In this document: positions 60,135 through 64,000 of the stretch, in pieces
How positions within the stretch are numbered: the stretch's first letter is position 1
Layout: each line of letters opens with the position of its first letter
Assembly: GCA_009363875.1 (NCBI GenBank)
Contig: CM018690.1
Span: 29,558,800-29,622,799, forward strand
Length of the DNA: 64,000 bases
Source of the DNA: Mikania micrantha
Taxonomy: Eukaryota; Streptophyta; Magnoliopsida; Asterales; Asteraceae
Reading direction: 5' to 3'
Program-made: the position numbers and the translations under genes
The notes under the pieces: model-generated
What the model saw: the letters and a program-made list of their open reading frames with translations, nothing else
Database searches by the model: none
Told to the model about the DNA's origin: nothing

Positions 60135-63048
60135 TTAGTTTAATTTGGGAACCCAAGCCTTTACAGTCTTGGGTTGACCCAATGAGTCTCGGATCATAAC
60201 ATCGATCCATTTGCCATCTGAAACAGCCTTGTCTGAAGTGGGTGGAACTGAAGTCTCAGACTTTACTCTCCAGACATCATTTTTACTGAAAGAATTTTTC
60301 AGATAAATGGATGATGATTTAACTTGATCAACATTTACCATCTTGGGAACATTCAAGTTCACCAGTTTCCCTTTACCTTTGTCCAAATATTTAACCTGGT
60401 TTGGTTGTTTGGGTTTTGTCTGAATTGACTTGGATTCAGATTTGACAGGTTTAACAAAAATCTGATTTTGTTTTCTGGGTGGTGCAACCTTTGGTCTGAT
60501 CAACTGTGGGCAAGATCTAACAAAGTGCCCAGGTGCACCACACTCAAAGCAAACCGGTTCTCCCTTTTTATGAAAATGTTTTAATTCAGAAAAAGATTGC
60601 CTTTTTGGTTTGAAAACATTTGTTTTAGGCGTGTTCTGATTAAAACCCAAACCCTTTTTCCCATTTGGAACAAGATTGTCAAACTTGTTCAACACACAAG
60701 CTTCATTTTCTTTTGAAGCTTTCACAAAACCTAAGGCTTGATATATTTTTGAAGATGAGATTGGGTCACCCTTTTTGATAACAGGGAGTGGATTCTGAGC
60801 AGTAACACAATCATATGAATCATCAGATTCATCCTCAGAATCTGAAACCCAATCCTCTACAAGTCCATCCACCGAAGATTCCTTTGACAAAGAGGAACCT
60901 TCATCAGTAATCATCCCAATCGGATCAATTACTAAAGGAGTTATAACTTGAAAATCTTTAACATCTTTGTCATTTGGTGAATTGACAAAGCTGTTTAAGA
61001 TTGGTGGAGGACATCTTTGATAACTCATAGTTCCCTTACCCTTATGATCAGCTTCTTTGCTGATCATGTGCTCAATGATATAAGATACACTCTCATAGCT
61101 CTTGAGTTTTTGTCCTAGGGTCTCATAATCACACTCAACTATTGCTAACTTTTTCTTTACCTCATTAATGGTATTGAGATAAGAAGTTATAGCATCTTGC
61201 TTGTTAAGAACAGCAATCTCAGCCTCATGAAGTTGTCTATTTAAAAGTTCAATTTTAGCTTGAAAATCTTTTTCATTAGCTTTTAAAACTTTGTTAGCAT
61301 CAATACACTGGTTGAGATCACTGATCAAAGCAGCATTGTGATTTTGATAGGAAATGACCTTGCTTTTAAGGTCAACACAATTAAAACAGATAGAACAAGA
61401 AGATGAACAATCATCAGATACCTGATCAGACTGAGAAGTTGCTGCAGGAGTAGCAGATGAGTTTACCATCAAGGCAAACTGAGTAGGAGATTCTTCAACA
61501 TCAGCATCAGACTCAGATTGAGTGTCAGAATCAGTCAAGCTTTCAGACTCTGATCCAGATGTTTCTTCTGTCTTGAGCTGTGCTCCTTCGGCAGTACTCT
61601 CTTCATGTAGATCATCTGTCTTCTGAATCTCAGCAACACAAGCTTTATCTTGCCCCCCTGTTCAGAATTAAATCTGAAATCCCAATTCTCACCATCATCC
61701 TGCTGTACCATCAAAGCTTTGCCTGCATTTGAAGAACTAGTCTGAACAGGAGAATCAATAGGGACAAGTCTTCTTTCTGTATTTGCTGCAGAAGATTTCA
61801 GATAATGAAAAGGATTCTTGTTTCCAGCTTTCTTTGGATGTTTGCATTGTCTGGAAAAGTGACCCTTTTCTCCACAATTGTAACAAGTGACAGATGCCAT
61901 ATCAAATCCAAACTTAGATTCTTTGTTCAAGTTAATGTCTTTGCCAGTCCTTTTCACAAACTCCTTGGCTCTCCTCACAGCACTTGCCAAAGCCCACATA
62001 ATGTCAATCCTTTTCATGTCATCTGGATCTATCTGAGAATAGTCATCATTCGTCAGATAAGGATTTCCAATTTGTCCAGCTACCAATCCATCATAAGAAC
62101 TGACCAAAGTAGAAAAAGACCCATGTGCTCCTTAGCAATCTCAACTGTAATTTTATCAAAATTCTCTGTTTTCAGACTTGTGACTGGTTGATGATGCTCT
62201 TTCTGAGAACTTGAAGCTGATGATGACTGACTGAAATGAATCTGATTTGAAGATGGAGCTTCAGCAGTCTGAGAAACAAAAGCAGTCTTCAGTGGATCAT
62301 GAGAAGAAGTTTTCTCCACAGTAGGTGTAGAATAGTACAATGAAGGATCCTGAACTTGAGCAACCCTCTTAGCCTTCCACTTGTTCTCAATTTCCTGCTC
62401 CTTCAACTTCTGAATAAAATCATTGATATCCATGTGTGACATCATCTCATTCTGCTTAAGAACCATCAAAAATGATTCCCATTTTGGAGGAAGAGCATCT
62501 GCTAAACATTGAATCTTTTCCTGAGTGGTGGTCTTGACTTCATGATTGAACAGCTCACTCAATAGATGATAGAATCTGGCAATCAAATCATCCAAAGATT
62601 CATTTCCAACATACATAAAGCTGTTAAATTCCTTCCTTAATGCCTTAGACTTGATGTTCTTCAAAGAATCATTGCCTTCATATCGTTGCTGCAAAGCATC
62701 CCACAAATACTTAGAAGAAGTAAATTGTCTGAACTGATGGAAGATATCAGTAGCAATGGATTGAGATAGAATAGCATAAGTTTTCTTCTCATAATCATAA
62801 AGCTTCCTTTGAGGCTCAGTCATCCGTGTGACTAGCATAGGAGTTCCATCTTCATTAAGAGGCCTCAGATATCCTCCTTCGATCATCATCCATAAATTGG
62901 TATCCACCCCATTGATGTGGATTTCAAACCGATACTTCCAATGCGGATAATCGTCTAGAGATAGCAACTTGGGAGCCTTGTTGGAGTTTCCCGTCTCAGT
63001 CTCAGTCAACAATAATGTCTGAATGCGGTGGTTCTGATTTGCCATCAA
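60135..63048 (-). pseudogene. Copia gag with two frameshifts
   Basis: ATG at 63048 or 63045. The gag core (LSLDDYPHWKYRFEIHING) is followed by zinc knuckle CYNCGEKGHFSRQC, a long acidic spacer and a second knuckle CFECGAPGHFVRSC. Frame changes near 62110 and in a run of six G near 61660 split it into three open stretches (63048-62080, 62107-61535, 61538-60135). The last one ends KAWVPKLN with TAA, directly followed in the same frame by the protease ORF. Confidence 0.88.
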
Positions 63049-63109
63049 TGCTAATCAAAAACAACAATATCTAACACTTAGAAAAATTTTCTAACTGATT
63101 GCTGAATGA

Positions 63110-63365
63110 AAATCCTAGGGACGAATGTCGGGGCCCGAATGAGTTAATTGTGGCGAATGAAAGACTGAGTATGACTGTTGGGGCGAAAGGACCTATTCGG
63201 TGAATGAACTGACGAATGAGGCTATTCGCCGAATGAGAACTGAGAATGAGGCTATTTGCCGAATGAGTAACACAAATGGAGCTATTCGGCGAATGAAGCT
63301 ATTCGGGCGAATGAGGCTGATTCGGCTAAAACTATTCGGCCGCCATGCTCATTCGGCCAATCTGA
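63110..63365 (-). repeat. GAATGAGGCTATTCGGC repeats in the Copia leader
   Basis: Irregular repeats of 'gaatgaggctattcgccgaa' type between the primer site and gag. They share words with the LTR array, the internal module and LTR C. Confidence 0.7.
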
Positions 63366-63613
63366 GGGTTTTTGCAACAAAAATCGCGATAACTTGAGAT
63401 TTTGACCAGATCTAAATACCAAATTTGGTACAGAACATCATGAGATGATAATGAACAAATTGGGATAAAAAATTTGACAAAACAACCACACAAACCACGG
63501 ATTTTCAATGAAACAGTGACTTGAAGGACAAGAAACTTAGGGTTTTTGCAGATCTCGAGCGAACAATCAAAGATATGATGATTTAGATTGAAAATCAAGC
63601 AGAATCAAGAGCC

Positions 63614-63631
63614 AAAGCTCTGATACCACTT
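63614..63631 (-). other. Primer-binding site of the Copia element
   Basis: On the minus strand TGGTATCAGAGCTTTGG follows the 5' LTR end after a few bases. The first 12 nt complement the 3' end of initiator tRNA-Met. Confidence 0.9.
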
Positions 63632-64000
63632 TGTAGGACCAACTAGGAGCTCGGAAACAAACCGATTCCAAGGGAAATCTGCTTGACAGCCTCTGGAATA
63701 GTGCGGAATCCTATTCCAGGGTTTTCCAATCGAAATCAACAGCAACCGTGGTGAATCGAGTGTGTAGAATCAACTTGCGAGTGAGAATCGATCACCACGG
63801 GTTGAGAATCGAAGTTGGACGTGAAGAATCGCTCAAAACTTCAAGGGTTTGACACTAGAGTGCACTGGGAAGAATGAGGACTCGGGAAAAGTTAGGTTTG
63901 AAATGATTTGAACATGTATTTATAGACTGTAGTCATTCGGCCGAATGAGTGGCCGAAACAACTCATTCGGCGAATGACTATGTCGAATAGACAAGTCAGT
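63632..64000 (-). repeat. 5' LTR of the Copia element, cut by the window edge
   Basis: Matches 52281-52650. It holds the TATA box (about 63918-63926) and a perfect 16-bp palindrome TCATTCGGCCGAATGA at 63933-63948, where the other LTR has one change. The remaining 210 bp or so are outside. Confidence 0.9.

Larger units (their letters stand above)
52281..64000 (-). mobile_element. Copia LTR retrotransposon, Sirevirus-like, defective
   Basis: Minus-strand order: 5' LTR (63632 to past 64000), tRNA-Met primer site, leader, gag (63048-60135), pol remnant (60134-58339), spacer, extra two-ORF gene (56356-52884), purine tract, 3' LTR (52863-52281). The long gag with zinc knuckles, tRNA-Met primer site and additional gene after pol are features of the Sirevirus (SIRE/Maximus) lineage. 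gag has two frameshifts. pol has a frameshift, a large deletion and a stop. The element cannot be autonomous. The right end lies outside the window, so its target duplication cannot be checked. Confidence 0.88.

Overview
This is a plant nuclear window: AT-rich, with many short exons, GT-AG introns and dense transposable elements. The kinase and transporter are typical eudicot proteins. The very long-LTR gypsy-like elements and the Copia element with an extra ORF after pol suggest Asteraceae, but that is inference from resemblance. There are no bacterial-type operons and no CRISPR array.

Two host genes are supported, both on the minus strand. Positions 501-5064 hold an 11-exon MAP kinase kinase kinase of the MAPKKK3/5 type (662 codons). 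Positions 28955-36951 hold a 14-exon nucleobase-ascorbate transporter (547 codons) of the NAT2/NAT3 type. I joined both exon by exon; every splice phase closes and neither has an internal stop. Introns of the NAT gene carry a PIF/Harbinger-like element, two hAT MITEs with intact 8-bp target duplications, and SINE fragments.

From 5.3 to 28.4 kb no host gene is seen. The stretch holds inverted-repeat MITEs, a 406-bp near-perfect hairpin, a 127-bp tandem array, a TIR element carrying a 19-bp minisatellite, Helitron termini, SINEs, hAT MITEs, a truncated gypsy-like element (11618-14430, target duplication ACCTG) and a 3.0-kb solo LTR (20098-23105, target duplication GCTTA).

From 38.9 kb to the end is a nest of retroelements. 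A Helitron end at 38881 was hit by LTR A. A was hit by LTR B (41412-51880, target duplication CCACA), and B by LTR C (42733-50313, target duplication AATGG). C holds a Cassandra TRIM with 5S rRNA-like LTRs and a gypsy 3' LTR with its polypurine tract. The second part of A is broken at 52281 by a Copia (Sirevirus-like) element that runs off the right edge. Its gag is frameshifted, its pol lacks most of integrase and reverse transcriptase, and a long extra two-ORF gene lies downstream.

The most unusual signal is in that Copia element. Between pol and the extra gene lies a module that copies the logic of its LTR promoter: an array of ATTCGGCCGAAT-type palindromes 8-9 bp before a TATA box. A consensus splice donor follows, and a splice acceptor sits one base before the extra gene's ATG. 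Other LTRs here carry different GC-rich palindromes in the same place, upstream of a TATA-like site.
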